DNA of 64,000 bases from Ligula intestinalis. Taxonomy: Eukaryota > Platyhelminthes > Cestoda > Diphyllobothriidea > Diphyllobothriidae. This document shows, piece after piece, positions 13,576 through 25,480 of the stretch. Both the position numbers and the translations under genes were made by a program. The notes under the pieces were generated by a model. It saw nothing but the letters and a program-made list of their open reading frames with translations. It ran no database searches and was not told where the DNA came from. Each line of letters starts with the position of its first letter. The stretch's first letter is position 1. The stretch covers positions 41,501,539-41,565,538 of the forward strand of contig JAYGXS010000003.1 in assembly GCA_036362985.1 (NCBI GenBank), read 5' to 3'.

Positions 13576-14510
13576 ACAGTACGGCTCAGACTTTTTGCAA
13601 TATGCCGACATTTACAAAAGATTGATACTCACTCGCTAATCGGCATTAAGTAAGTTTATAATACTTATTATTGTGTAGCCTATTTTCAAGTCATTTCACT
13701 CCTGATAGGATGTCTGCTTATTAAGAAACTTCTTTCTCACTGCTAAAAATGTATTTTTTGTAACAAATGGTTACTTAAATAGTTTGTAGTTTTAGCATAG
13801 ATTTTGATTGCCTTTATAAATAAGAAAATATTTTATAAAAAACGTGCACAAAAGTTTTTTATTGTACTTATATTCTTAGCTAATTACGCCTTCTTCGAAT
13901 TTTATACTTGAAGAAATGGTATATTTTCGTTTTAAAATTTTCTTAATGCCGAATAATTCTGAATTGAAAGTCTATAAACTGTGCGCTTTGTATAGTATGT
14001 TTAACTAAAAGTACGTTTTTGCCTATGGTTTGAAAAAAAAGTCGCACAGTTCTCATGCACATGCTACATGCTGCATTTATAAACTTACCGATACGATATA
14101 TTATGAGTGAAAATCTCATAATCCTAAAATATATTATGATTTGATTTTTTTCTAAAAAAGCGAAGGGTACCCTTTTAAAGCATTACATTTAAAGAAGTCC
14201 TAAGTTGCTCACAAAAGAGTACAAGAAAGAATTTTTCGTGCATGTTTTTCATTAAATATATTCAAAATTTTAAAGTCAGTCAAAATCAAAAGTAAAATGC
14301 ACACAACTTAAGCAACCATTGTTACAGAACATACGTTTTGTTAGGGGTCAGAAAGACGTTGGCTAAAAACTGGCATCCTACCGTACCCTTAATGATTTGC
14401 GAATAAACTGCACGATTATCAGTATTATAAGCTTACTTAATGCCAATTGGTGAGTGAATATCAATCTTTCGCAAATGTTGGCATGTTGCACGAATCCTGA
14501 ACCGTACTGT
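13576..14510. mobile_element. Long-inverted-repeat element, copy 1 (non-autonomous)
   Basis: A 935-bp block whose two ends are imperfect inverted copies of each other. The outer ends read ACAGTACGGYTCAG in both directions, followed by a shared ACATTTRCRAAAGATTGATA block and a CATTAAGTAAGYTTATAATA block. The left arm is about 13576-13935 and the right arm about 14155-14510, with a loop of roughly 220 bp. The loop holds no open frame of note, so there is no transposase. The block at 29352-30346 is homologous over both arms and also over the loop in the same orientation, so this is a dispersed family and not a chance palindrome. Structure suggests a MITE-like or foldback element with very long terminal inverted repeats. 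No clear target duplication could be seen. The superfamily is unknown. Confidence 0.8.
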
Positions 14511-16839
14511 TCACATATTTTTAAGAAGCTAATTATAACTAAAGCAGGTTTTGATAAAGACTAACAGAAAAGTAACCCGTTACAGTTCGATAATCGCCTG
14601 TTCGACATTCGTTTAAATAACTTTTCCTGTCCAGCTCCAGTGAGTATACAAATGGAAACTGCCTTTGACAAAGCGTTGGGATGCTCTGTTACTTGCAAAG
14701 AAAATCCCAGGCTCACGTGACAAGCCGCAAATATCTAAGAAACGACCTTCATGAATACTATGGTTAACACACAAAACTGAGTTCTCGGATATATTGTGCC
14801 TTTACATAAAGGATTGAGTAAAACGTTTTATGCGTGCCAACCGCATGACCTGACATCGAGTGTAATATGCCTCTCATTTTACAATATGGCAAAGAGTGGT
14901 CGTCTGCTGCAAGAGTTTTTTGGGAAGAGCAGGAATGGTTGTCTATCTGCTGAGTTAAACCACCAGGGGTTTTGCTACTACTAAGCTTTATCCTTCCACA
15001 TATTAAAGGTGAATGTGGTCCGGAGCAGAAGATTACAGGCATTGTGCATCAGAGTAATAAATCCGCACATCTTGCTTACTCTGCGAACGTTTTTTGGAGC
15101 ATCTACTCCTGCCTTCTGTCTAAAAAAATATACGAAGAAAGTGTGTGGTATGTTGGATTATTGGGCTGGGTTTAGGCAAGCAAATAACATTAAAGATATT
15201 TTTCATTTCTTTGAAGCCTCCATTGTCATCAGAATCGCTGCGAGAAAGAAGCAGGGGTAAAAAATAAGAAAAATGCGATTGCTCATACGCAAGCACTTTT
15301 TAATAGTTTTTAAGGAAGTCGTTCAGATAGCTCTTTCGGAAATAGCAAGAAAACATACTGCTGTCTTCTTTGCTTTTACAGTAGATTCTCTATCTCATGG
15401 ACTGCAGTCGATTCACTAAAATGTAATTTTGAGCGGAATCAGCACACGCGGCGTGCCCTTTAACTTTTGAAGCAGTAACGTAGGAACCATTAATAAATAA
15501 AATTACAATTTACTACCACAAGAATTTTTAAAGTACAAAAAACTCGAAATTAAGAAAATGACGACATGACAAGTCACTGGCCCAATGTTAAATAAAAATA
15601 TGATTAAGGCATGCGAATGAAGAAGAATGGCAAATTTATAAAGAATCAGTACAAATACACATTAGCATTTTATCTTGCGTTTAATATGTCAGAAATAGAT
15701 GTGGTCAACTTTACCCAAGTTTTCTCCCCATGTGGATAATAAGTAAAAATTTCCGTTTTTAATCCACTAAAATATATTTGCGTGCTTCGTTTTAATTTCT
15801 ATTGACAATAACTACAATAATGTATATGGTAATCATATTCCGGCTGTTGAGCGGAATAAAAATGAATTGAGTGCCACACATGGATAAGCTGGCTTTTTAC
15901 CAAAAAATAGATTAAGATTGCCCTTTTCGTCAAATTCATACCATCTTGTGCAGATTGAAAGAAATTTCCATTCGTCACATTGCTTTGTAATTATTTCGAA
16001 TGTTCTAGTGCGACGAGCTTCAAACTGTTTTCGAAAATTTACTTAACACTTGCCAAATTTCACTTTGCTTTGTTTGTCCATAAATACCAATTTTTTCAAC
16101 CTAGTTACCGAAAGCTTAGAAATAAGAAATAGCGTAAAAGCATTTACCTTAATAATACGTTCGTACACATTCTTCCCAATGTAGCTGCATCTGTGGTTCA
16201 TGACATTAGAATAACGCAAACATGCTAACTCATTGCCAAGAAAAAATGAAATTCACAGCAAAAGCCGATAAAACATACGTCTAAAATTAATTAAAAAACT
16301 TTTTATAAGAAGTGATCTCTAGAAAAAGCGTTTAAGTTAGATATTTTGGAGTTGAACGTCTGTGTACTTTACCCTTATTGAAAATCAAGTTTAGAAAAAA
16401 ATGGGATATTTTGAACAGTTTTTTGACTTACCAAAAATTAGAGATAATAACTCTACTGAAAATGAAAGAACCTACATTTCTGTGCTCACTGAAACAGGTT
16501 TGGATATGTTCTTTTGCTCAATAGCACCATTGGTTGATTGCGAATGCGCAACAGAGTGACCGAATATAGCCTTCGATATTCTTAAACGTGATAATTGTTT
16601 GCCTGTTCCGTTCCAAGTTTTTATATTCATTGATTTTCTTCGATATTTTGACAACGTTTGACGGGGCTCGTTAACAATGTTATTGAGAAAACTTATTATA
16701 TTCCGGGATTTTTCATGTACAGTCAAATAGGCTATGTATTTTGGCATATTAAAACACCTGTCGGTTTCTTATAAGTTTATTACATACCTTAAGGGCACAA
16801 AACTTAACATATTTGTAAGAAATATTTTTTAACTGAATT
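14511..16839. other. Non-coding stretch, nothing recognised
   Basis: Short open frames on both strands (all under 95 codons) without motifs. The strand-overlapping small frames at 14764-15260 are not supported by any family resemblance. Confidence 0.5.
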
Positions 16840-17270
16840 TTTTTCCTTTTCTCGATAATAATGCTTTATCTCATCCGCATACTTACTCCACTTACATGAA
16901 CGCAAAACAAATTTTTCCCTTTTAAGAACAGATATCATTAAAAAGTTTCGGCTCTTCATGAATATTCGTTTATAGTGCAACAGGCTGAAACAAGAAGTTC
17001 TTTACCGCAGTTTTTAATAGCATAAGAAATCCTTCGGATATCGAAAAACGCTGGATTTTGCTCATTTTTGCCTCTCGCTTCTCCCAGTATACTGATTTGA
17101 ACAGAATTCGATTCTTGTTAACATCATTTTGCGCCTCAAATCAACCAAATGAACTAAATAGAGAACCTCAAATCTGTGTTAAATCCCCCAATCGCCAACC
17201 TTTCATCAGATATGGAATTGACTGTGTATATCTCTATAATATATTGACCGTACCTGACCTGTCATTATCT
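16840..17270 (+). repeat. Dispersed repeat R1, copy 1
   Basis: About 430 bp that recurs in the same orientation at about 40340-40740. Shared blocks include ACTTCATGAACGCAAA-like, GGATATCRAAAAA, CTTCTCCCAGTATAC, CATTTTGCGCCTCAAATC and AACCTCAAATYTGTGT. An 88-codon frame lies inside (17058-17324) and the second copy has an 88-codon frame in register. However, differences between the copies fall at all three codon positions and mostly change the amino acid, so the open frames look fortuitous. The repeat class is unknown. Confidence 0.7.
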
Positions 17271-20200
17271 CCTAATATGAATATTCGTCAGCCGTATGCA
17301 ACGTTCATGCCCATTAGCCATTAAAGTGTCCTTCATGCCATCTCGAAGCAAGTGGATACGAAACTTAAAAAAAGGTAGGCCAAATATAGACCTGCTGGAA
17401 AGCATCGTTTGTCAACACTGATTTAGTTTTTGGAAGTGACTACTTGTCGGTCTCCTACAATGTCATATTTTTAGTCCATTAAGTTCGCATTATGGATAAA
17501 TAACGTACAAATCAAGAAACGGTTATAAATGACTAAAGGTACTCATTCGAATAACAAAAATAGCATGGAATTGGGCTATTTACCAATGTGTTAAAACGAA
17601 GTGTTACTGCTGTTTTACACTAGAACTTTATACTGACCACTATAGACAGTCGGATAGCTTCTAGTAGTGTATGCGCGAGTACGTGGATTAATGTATTCGG
17701 TGAGCGCTCTTCTTTTGCACTCATTATGCTCGATAACAACCGTCAGGGCAACAGGCACTTGGCTGAATTGTGTTGCATGTGAACATTTGACGCACATTAA
17801 TAAAATAATGAATGTAAAGTACCCCAGTTCATAAAATACTGGGGTTGGGTATGATTGAGTATCGAAGAAGAATACAGCTGAATGGGCCACAACGGTGTTT
17901 GTAAGGGTAACCCTAGCCAAAATTTAAAAAATAGTTAGATGGCTCATTAAACGTTGTGCATTTTAGTGTATGCTGCCTCGTCCCTTTCTACCTTCATTTA
18001 GCCCTTTGTGGCCCTGATGACAATATTCAACATAGGACACAAAAAGCTGATTGAACGTAGGTAAAACACGAAACAACGCATTATCGGTCTGCATACATTT
18101 CCGTTTTTTTACTGTAAGCAGCTTTTTAGTTAATACATGTTTGTTTGTTCGTTTTTTACTACACCGCCAGTTCTACAAGTCATTAGATGAGCGTGCTATC
18201 ATTCCCTCATGCATATTAGTACTTCTGGTGACCCATGTTACTGACAGCTGTCATTTAAATGTCCGCAGTTTCTCTTTAGGGCAACACTGCCTGGGGTTCA
18301 TTAACTTTCCAAGTGGCCGTTATATCTGCAACGCACACGCACAAATGTACACTCAGGTACTCGTGTATCACTCGAAAATACTATCTCTCAGATAATACAA
18401 AACAACGATTGGACAGTGCCTAAGTTTGCTTCAGAAACCTGCCAACGCAGATGCCACCACCTTTTTCCTCTCTCAGCATGAGCAGACGCAGTCAACTCTA
18501 TCCCGGTCTCATCAATTTTCACCATATCCGAGAGATTACACAATATATTCTTCATTCTGCTGCTAGCCTGCAATTAGCCGTACCTTTTCTAGCCTTGTGA
18601 TATGCTGGGTGGCCCAACTTCTAAGCGAAAATTTGTAAGTGACGAGGTTTAACAAAAAGAAAAGAATATCAGACAGAACTGCAAGCTGGCCATTAAAAGA
18701 GGGACATGACTTCGCCAGACACGCGTTCAAATCCACTGGAGTTTTAAAACACTAGCGTAACATCTTAAGCCCCTCATAAATCCGGTCGAATTGCCTCCGT
18801 TTCATACGGGTTGACTTGTCCGTTAAACGCAATTTTGCCTAAAGATGGATGTGGGTGTCATGCGAATTTTCAGAGGACGTTCTATAGCGTTTTATTATCG
18901 CTATGGAGATGCTTAAGCCTAAAGTAGGGACCATAGAGGAAACAGATAACAAAAAGCATAGATTTTGCATCAACCAGTCTGTTCACCCAGTCATGTCTCT
19001 CTAGCAGTTTTATATCTACATAGATTTAAAGCTGTTCCTTTAAAATATTTTTTTGGCAAATTCTGAAAAACAGGTAGTGGGGACGCCTGCGATAATACAA
19101 ATAATCTTAGCAGTACTCCAGAAAGTGCGATAATTCTCGTGATCTAACGCAAAATCTAGCACTAAAAAGAATGCACATTCGTATTCTTAGCCGAAGGTGA
19201 ACTCTAATTTTAACTTGAACCATAATGACCACTCAAATCTAGTCAAGATTTATCTTAGGCCGGAGTTTACAATGAACTTGACTATTAACACCATGAATAA
19301 CCCTAGTGGCGCTAGCATTAACACGAGTAGTTTTCTCTCTGGCAGTTAGAAGAAGACTTTCGAATACTGGGTTGAATACCTAGGCCCAAGAATTAACGAA
19401 ACTAACGATGCGTTTACTTTCTGCCTGCAAAAATCAGAAACACTGATAAATATTGTTTGAACCTTATTGTGCGCGAACCATTTATTAAAGCTGTTCAAAT
19501 AAACTAAAACAATTCACAAGACCGGGAACGGCGGAGATAATTGTCAGGGACAAAAGGACGTTTTTGGAGTAATGGAAAGCACGACTGCCATTTAACCAAC
19601 GTTATCTCGATTGCACACAAAGCTGTCGGTGCGCACCCCTGAGCATATGCAACTACTGGGTTTATTCAAATACGACTGCTTATCCGTTACGTGATCTGTC
19701 GGCAACAAAAGGGCATAACTGCTGCCAGAAGTTCGGCTTTATGCTTTTTATTTAGCAAGCACGAGCTTCGCCTTTATCCCAGTTCCCCCGACCTGCTTTA
19801 ACACACTCAACTACATTATCCATGACCACCTCAATCTCTTTGATCGACTATTTATTATTCAGCCTTTAATGGTCTATCTATCAACGGCATTATCCATTTT
19901 CGACCGCAGCTCACCATGCATATTTCTACCATGCAAATATGAAATATGCCTGCAAAAAAATGTATAAAATCCGTCACCTCCCGGAAGCGAATTTCACTGA
20001 TGCTCCAAAAGCAAGTTTAATTTCTGTACAAAAGATGCTCGCCATTTTATTACGCCATTTTGGTCCTATGAAACGAAACAACACGCACTCTTTCTTTCAA
20101 ATTCAATTCGCGACAAAGCAAAAAATGGCTGACATTGCCAACTAATCAATGCTTTTGACAGATTTGTTGAATTTATTGGACTGGCTTAACAGAACACCGA

Positions 20201-20640
20201 TATATACACGGAAAGTAATGACATGAAATGTTCAGTGAAGTGACGAATGGTGTTTTCAGTTAGAAATGATTATATGCATGCGATTTTTATATAAATTCAC
20301 GGAAATTTCAGCAGCGTCAGAACGACTGATTTTCTTTTCGGCTACCTACAAACATAAAACTTGGTAAAGTGATTACTTGCGTTCAATAATTTTCTAATAG
20401 TGTTTTAACACGCCTACAAATTTAAATTTGAGTGGATGCCTTGATATAATATATTTATTTATTTGATCGACTGTTTAAAATGCAGCGATTAAATTGGAGC
20501 TCAAACCCAGGAGAGCAGGTCAAAGGCTTGAGTAACGCCCAGACTAAAGGTGGGGATGTTAATCTTATTTGGGTAAAGTTTCATAAGCTCCATTTTAATT
20601 TACGGTTCCTGGTATGGCATTGCAGTTTATGTTGATAGAG
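17271..20640. other. Non-coding stretch, nothing recognised
   Basis: No family motif in any of the open frames (largest 114 codons at 18051-18395). The segment 18400-18900 is slightly richer in G+C and may be an old repeat, but I cannot name it. Confidence 0.4.
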
Positions 20641-20644
20641 CTTT

Positions 20645-20756
20645 TATTCAAAAGTAGAAGATGCGATCGCTGGAACAAGAAGTATTTTTGGGCTGATGTT
20701 TTAGATTATGTCAAGCACCCTTTACCAGAGGTAACAGTGAACTAGGATGCTACGTG
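20645..20756 (+). repeat. Single arm of hairpin repeat R2
   Basis: The run from CGATCGCTGGAACAAGAAG through TTTAGATTATGTCAAGCACC to CAGAGGTAACAGTGAACTAG matches the arms of the inverted repeat at 42305-42515, where the same motif reads CGATCGCTAGAATAAGCAG and ends AGAGGTGACCGTAGAATAG. Here only one arm is present and no facing copy is seen nearby. Confidence 0.6.
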
Positions 20757-22500
20757 CACAGCTTTACAAGACCTTGCAATTGTTGTCACGAGTTCAAGTT
20801 CTTTTTTGATAATAGGCATTCTGTGAAGTTTGCAAAGAAATAGCAAGATGACTTGAACAATTTTCACAGTAACTAAATAAAAACCTCTATGTCACAGATG
20901 TTTTACAATAAAAAGTCTTGTTTTGTAGAATTTCCACTTCAGTATGATAAACGTTTTTGATAACGTGGAATCGTAAAATCACATTCTAAGGAGATGCAGG
21001 CTTTCTGTGAGAAGGTTTTGCTTGGACTAGATGCATAACCCACGTAATACCGTCCTACACAACTTTAAAAATTCATGCGAACCTTCTGTTCACGACAGCA
21101 TGCGATGTAATCACATTTTCTAATTTTGGTAGGGCATGCTTTTAAGGCCCTCTTCCTCTCCTAGAGAATACAGCAACAACATCATCCGTAACGCAGATGA
21201 CTTTGCGCCAATTTCCAGGGAGATGAAGACTAGGGTTAGGGGTAAGATCGACATTCCGGTTGCGAGTTAGCGTTACGATAAGGACGGACTATATGCGTTT
21301 TTTTAAAATTAAGCGCAATGTTAACTTATTCATAAAATACACATTAATTTAAGCCCATCTGAAACAGGAAAATAAAGGATGGCTCGAAAGTAAAAAGTAT
21401 TCGCCCAAGAAGGAACACGTCAAGCCGCATTTCTGCGTCAATGACTACACTTCAAGTCAAAATGCATAGTATTTTGGGTGTTTTTTTCGCAATTGTTTGC
21501 AACCTCAATTAGCTAACTGTGACTGCTACGTTTAGTGATTATCGAGTGGCTGAAACAACGCTTGTAACAGTAAGTTGCCGCCTAGAACTCGTTATATACC
21601 AAAAAACCGTCGAGTCTGAATTTCAGTCTTCTGATCAAAGTTATTCTCATGAGTTCAGTGATATCGCAGCTACTCGCCGAACTATTCTCAAAATGACTGC
21701 AGTTTAAACGCCAACTATATGGCTCTGTTACGTTGATAATACCTTCGTTTCAAATGAAATGGGTATATCAAAGCAACTGCATAAGACACTTAATGCTGTC
21801 TTCCCAGCTTTACATACTACTCATTGAAAAAGCAAGAGGAAACAACTTCCCACCTCCCTATTTCAGAGTGCAATGACCGAGTGATGGCCACATAAAAACC
21901 AACGTCCATAGTACCATCTTAATTAGCTACATGAAAAATGTGAACTTTCAAAACCATTTTATCAACCAGAAAGCAAATAGAGAAAGCTAAAGGACACACT
22001 GATGAGCCAGACCCCTGGCAGCTGTGTCAAACAGAGGCAAAATACCGGCGAAACATGTGTTTGGGATTTAAGTTAGTACCTAGGCTGTTAGCATGGTGAG
22101 TAACAAGGACTTCACTACCGCAGTAATTGCTAATTGTGGGAGCTACTATCCTGCGGCTTACAGAAAAAGCTGCATAGGAACACATTTTAACCGCGCCTTT
22201 TTGCACTGTTGCATCAAGTATCTACTCAAATGAGGACTTGCTTTATCATCCCAATTATTCCTATCAAACCGATACTTAACAGGCTTCATAAAGAACTGTT
22301 ACCGACGTCAGGTTCAACTGGCAAATCAAATTTTAGAAAAGAGTAATATGACAATTCAAATAATCTTCCTAATACGGTAGAAGTTTCTGACAATCAAACT
22401 GTCTCGGTATCTGCATCACTCACAATTGGGCATCTTCCTTGAGCGCAGCAATACCTCGCATTAAATACCACCTAGCCAAAGAGCGAAAAATCAATGTACT
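20757..22500. other. Non-coding stretch, nothing recognised
   Basis: No gene motif. A TAGGGTTAGGGG run at about 21230 is only two telomere-like units. Around 22045 there is AATACCGGCGAAACATGTGT, loosely similar to sequences near 24110 and 46360, which may be traces of one old short repeat. Confidence 0.4.
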
Positions 22501-22528
22501 TAAACACATTTCGTTTTCTTAATGCTTT

Positions 22529-22980
22529 TTGGTCTTCACAGTTTATGCAGGTGGAAGACTCGGGACCCACATAGATAAAAATAACCCGGTCTTTAGACGA
22601 CGCGAGCCCTTGTATCTCTTCTTTGTACATGCCATTGATTGCGACCACCACTTTAACTGGGATGGAACTGAGCCATTCGCTACGGCTAACAAAAAACAGC
22701 CACGTACATTTCTCGACACCTGGCACTCCGGAAAAAGCAAAATGTACCGCTATATTGACCTGGATGCACACTACGAAGTCATTCTGGTATCTTCACTAAC
22801 ATGCTCCTGTTGTGAAACAAAAACTGCCTATCCGTGCTCGAGCAGGTATAATTTCACTGATTCTGCATCCTCCTGACATATCACACAATTAAAACATTCA
22901 TGCCATCCCTTTCAATTGCTGCACCTATCGCAACACGGATTGCGTCCCCCTCAGTCCTTTGCTCTCACCAGACCATCCAG
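22529..22980 (+). mobile_element. Penelope-like element 3' fragment (GIY-YIG end)
   Basis: A 115-codon open frame (22529-22876) reads as the second half of a GIY-YIG endonuclease of a Penelope-like element. The start VYAGGRLGTHID is a shortened form of the YVGETGRxLxTRI block, so the conserved Tyr is present but the following residues are damaged. It is followed by VFRRREPLYLFFVHAIDCDH (canonical AVRRxDPLSxVxxHAxExxH), FNWDGTEPFATANKKQPR, TFLDTWHSGKSKMYRYIDLD (canonical EAWxSGxxSxNRxIDL) and AHYE. The Glu of the catalytic helix region reads Asp/Thr here (LDTW in place of LEAW). There is no RT upstream, so the copy is 5'-truncated. The 100 bp after the stop keeps a C/T-rich tail consistent with the element's 3' end. 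Confidence 0.75.
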
Positions 22981-25140
22981 TGCAATAATTTATATTCTCG
23001 CTTCTCACTTCGTATGACGACCAATTAGTGTTAAAAGCTCGAACGTTAACGACTAAAACTCGATTTTCGGATGAGTCTTATTTTTATTTATCATCTTAGA
23101 ATGCATACAACCTCGATTATTTAGCCTCTACCCAGAAAGGCAGACAAAACAAACCTCCTCCGGTGAACGTCATTCCTTCTTCTGATTGAGCACCTGTGAA
23201 TCGGATTTTTACCACAACCGCATAACAGATTGTCAAGTAAATCTTGAACCAGTCCGAAAGAATCCATCAAAACACCTAACGAATAGCAAAACCTACTTCA
23301 CCTTAGTGAAAAATAAAAGTTACTTATGTGAGTACTATTTCGGTATTTAGAAAAAAATGAATTTATAAGAGAGGTGTGCACGTCACAAACGCGACGGCAG
23401 GCTATAATACTTATAATTTCCCATGAGGAAATTGATTATGTAAAACGGGCATGGACCAGAAGCATTGAATATCCTTCCAGTCATAGTGTTTGAGGAAATA
23501 AGACACAAACTGAAGTCCGTCCATTGGCTGCAAACATTTTCCGGTGAAAAAGCAATGCACTGTTTTCGTTTCCGTTTTTTTTCTAAGTGCGCTTGACTGA
23601 AGCAAAGATTATTTTGCTGATAAGGGCGTCAAATGAATACGATAAGAATAGAAACGACATATAAAAGCGTAAATGTAACTCTTTTTACATTAGGGTATCT
23701 TTTAGCGTCACATTTTGTGCACTGTTTACTGACAATGGAGCCATTTGGGTTGCAGAGTGTTTTTGAAAGATCAATGGATATTTTGCGATGGGCAGCGCCA
23801 TTAGTCGTTTCCAGTGCATGGAGATTCTCTGCGACGTATTCAGCAAAACCCCGAGAAGAAGATATATTAGGAAGTTATTTACCACATTCCCGGTACTTAC
23901 ACATTTATTATTGTTCCACTGGCCATTTGTGTCACAGTTGGAGATGTACCCAAACAGTAAAACATCATTATTAAAACTGAACAGCCACTACATAGGTCAA
24001 CAAAAAATGGGTTTTGATTAACATCCAAAATTTTGCCGAAGTGTATCTACGCCCAGGGGAGTATCGGGATAGTGGTTGACTAAAAATAGCAGATAAAGCT
24101 CACAATAGCGGCCAAATACCAGCGGAACACGAGTCTGCACTTTAAGCTGTCAGTTTGACAAAGTGATTAGGTGGTTAGTGGCTTTTTGTTCAGAATTCCT
24201 TGCACTGGTCCAAGACGCGATTTCCTCGAAACGTCAATGGATCTGTTTGCACCTATCCCTTTATAAATGTATAGCATATGCTCGATCTAAAATAAACTGT
24301 TAAAGAGACAACTAAGGTGTCTTTGTAGTGACAATTACCATAAAACATAAGTCAAACATATTCTAGGCATGTCAAGCTGCTGAAAAGTTCCTATAATCGC
24401 TCAAAAACACTGTAAAAAATGAGTGTGGTTGTTATATGAATTCATCTATTTGACTTTTGATACCTTTCTAAAGTCTGACATATTTTGCTACGCATTTGGT
24501 TGAAGAGTACTCTGCTTCCACTTTGCATACCTCAAGAGAGTCCCAATCGGTTCAAAATATTTTCAACTACCCAATACCTTTATATCGACCCTGCTGTTAA
24601 ACTTGCCAGCATGGTTTGAAAACTGCATGCGTATACACTCGATCTAGGAAAAATCACATGTTTCTCTACGAACAAGGTGTTACATCCTGCTCATAAAACG
24701 GTTCACTAAATATGGACCAGGATTTATACTTTAGAAAAAACTTTAACAAATATAAAGATACTAGGCTTGTTGAATGGGCATTCCACAAAATGAACATCTC
24801 CCATGTAGTGTGCTTCAAGAAAAGTGCACTCCCTTCCAGTCTGAACCTTGAGAAAATATACACCTTATTACGAAAGAAAAAATATTATTGAGTACTTACA
24901 TTTACAAGCGAATTAAAAAATAATGAAACAATTTAGCTAAATGAATTAGTTTTAGGTTGCGAAAATTCACACTGAAAATTTCAAAAGACAATTTCGCAAA
25001 CATGCTATTTTCTTCGATAAATTCTCTTCAGGCCTTCGCAATTATTAGCTTACTTGGCGTTAAGTAGATGGCAGGCTGGTAAAAAGCGTGTGGTTGTCAG
25101 GGTCAGTAAGCTGGCCAGTGACAAGAGGATCTGGCCTTCG
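22981..25140. other. Non-coding stretch, nothing recognised
   Basis: Open frames up to 113 codons (23633-23974, +) lack recognisable motifs, and overlapping frames on the other strand are equally long. No long repeat or RNA gene was found. Confidence 0.4.
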
Positions 25141-25154
25141 GGAAATGTTATCAG

Positions 25155-25480
25155 GTGCCAACGGTTGAACTGGAGAATTTTGACGACTCACTCACAAGTG
25201 CATCTGAAGAAACTCAGATTTTAACTCTTATGCATGCCATAAATAGGATGCACTCGTCAGTCAGATTTAAACTAAAAAACAGTCTGGATTGCTTCGATTT
25301 CCTGATCTTCTTCTCAGTTAAAGCTCAGACTGGAGCTTAGCATCTCTCGTACAAAAAAAGCCACCAAAAGCCCTCTGCTAAAAAGAGAGAGGTAAGGAAT
25401 TTAGCAGGATCCCATTTCAAGGGATGCCCGAAGCGACTTACTATGAAGACGTCTTTGTTTAAGTGTATTAAACACCTTTC
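25155..25480 (+). pseudogene. Possible Penelope-like RT thumb fragment
   Basis: The frame from 25155 reads LMHAINRMHSSVRFKLKNSL, then CFDFLIFFSVKAQTGA, a stop, and HLSYKKSHQK. This resembles the Penelope-like segment that normally runs LN-x-x-x-x-xIxFTMExExxxxLPFLDVLV-x-R-x-xGxLxTxVYRKxT. The hydrophobic FDFLIF core, the K/R after it and the YKK-x-x-x motif fit. The last part (KCIKHLSNNRRPRTVFKYAH) fits the later YLRRxFxxNGYPRxFI block. Each match is weak; the order and spacing are what persuade. Stops interrupt it. It may be a decayed sibling of the copies at 34.9 and 39.1 kb. Confidence 0.4.

Noticed and set aside
17058..17324. 88-codon frame as a conserved small gene shared with 40534-40800
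   Set aside because: Differences between the two copies are spread over all codon positions and mostly change residues; better explained as a non-coding repeat.
21228..21248. Interstitial telomere-like TAGGGTTAGGGG
   Set aside because: Only two imperfect units; expected by chance in 64 kb.
22040..22080. Short block similar to ones near 24110 and 46360
   Set aside because: The likeness is about 20 bases with several mismatches, too little to call a repeat family.
22472..22771. 99-codon minus frame opposite the Penelope endonuclease
   Set aside because: It is the antisense shadow of the recognisable + frame.
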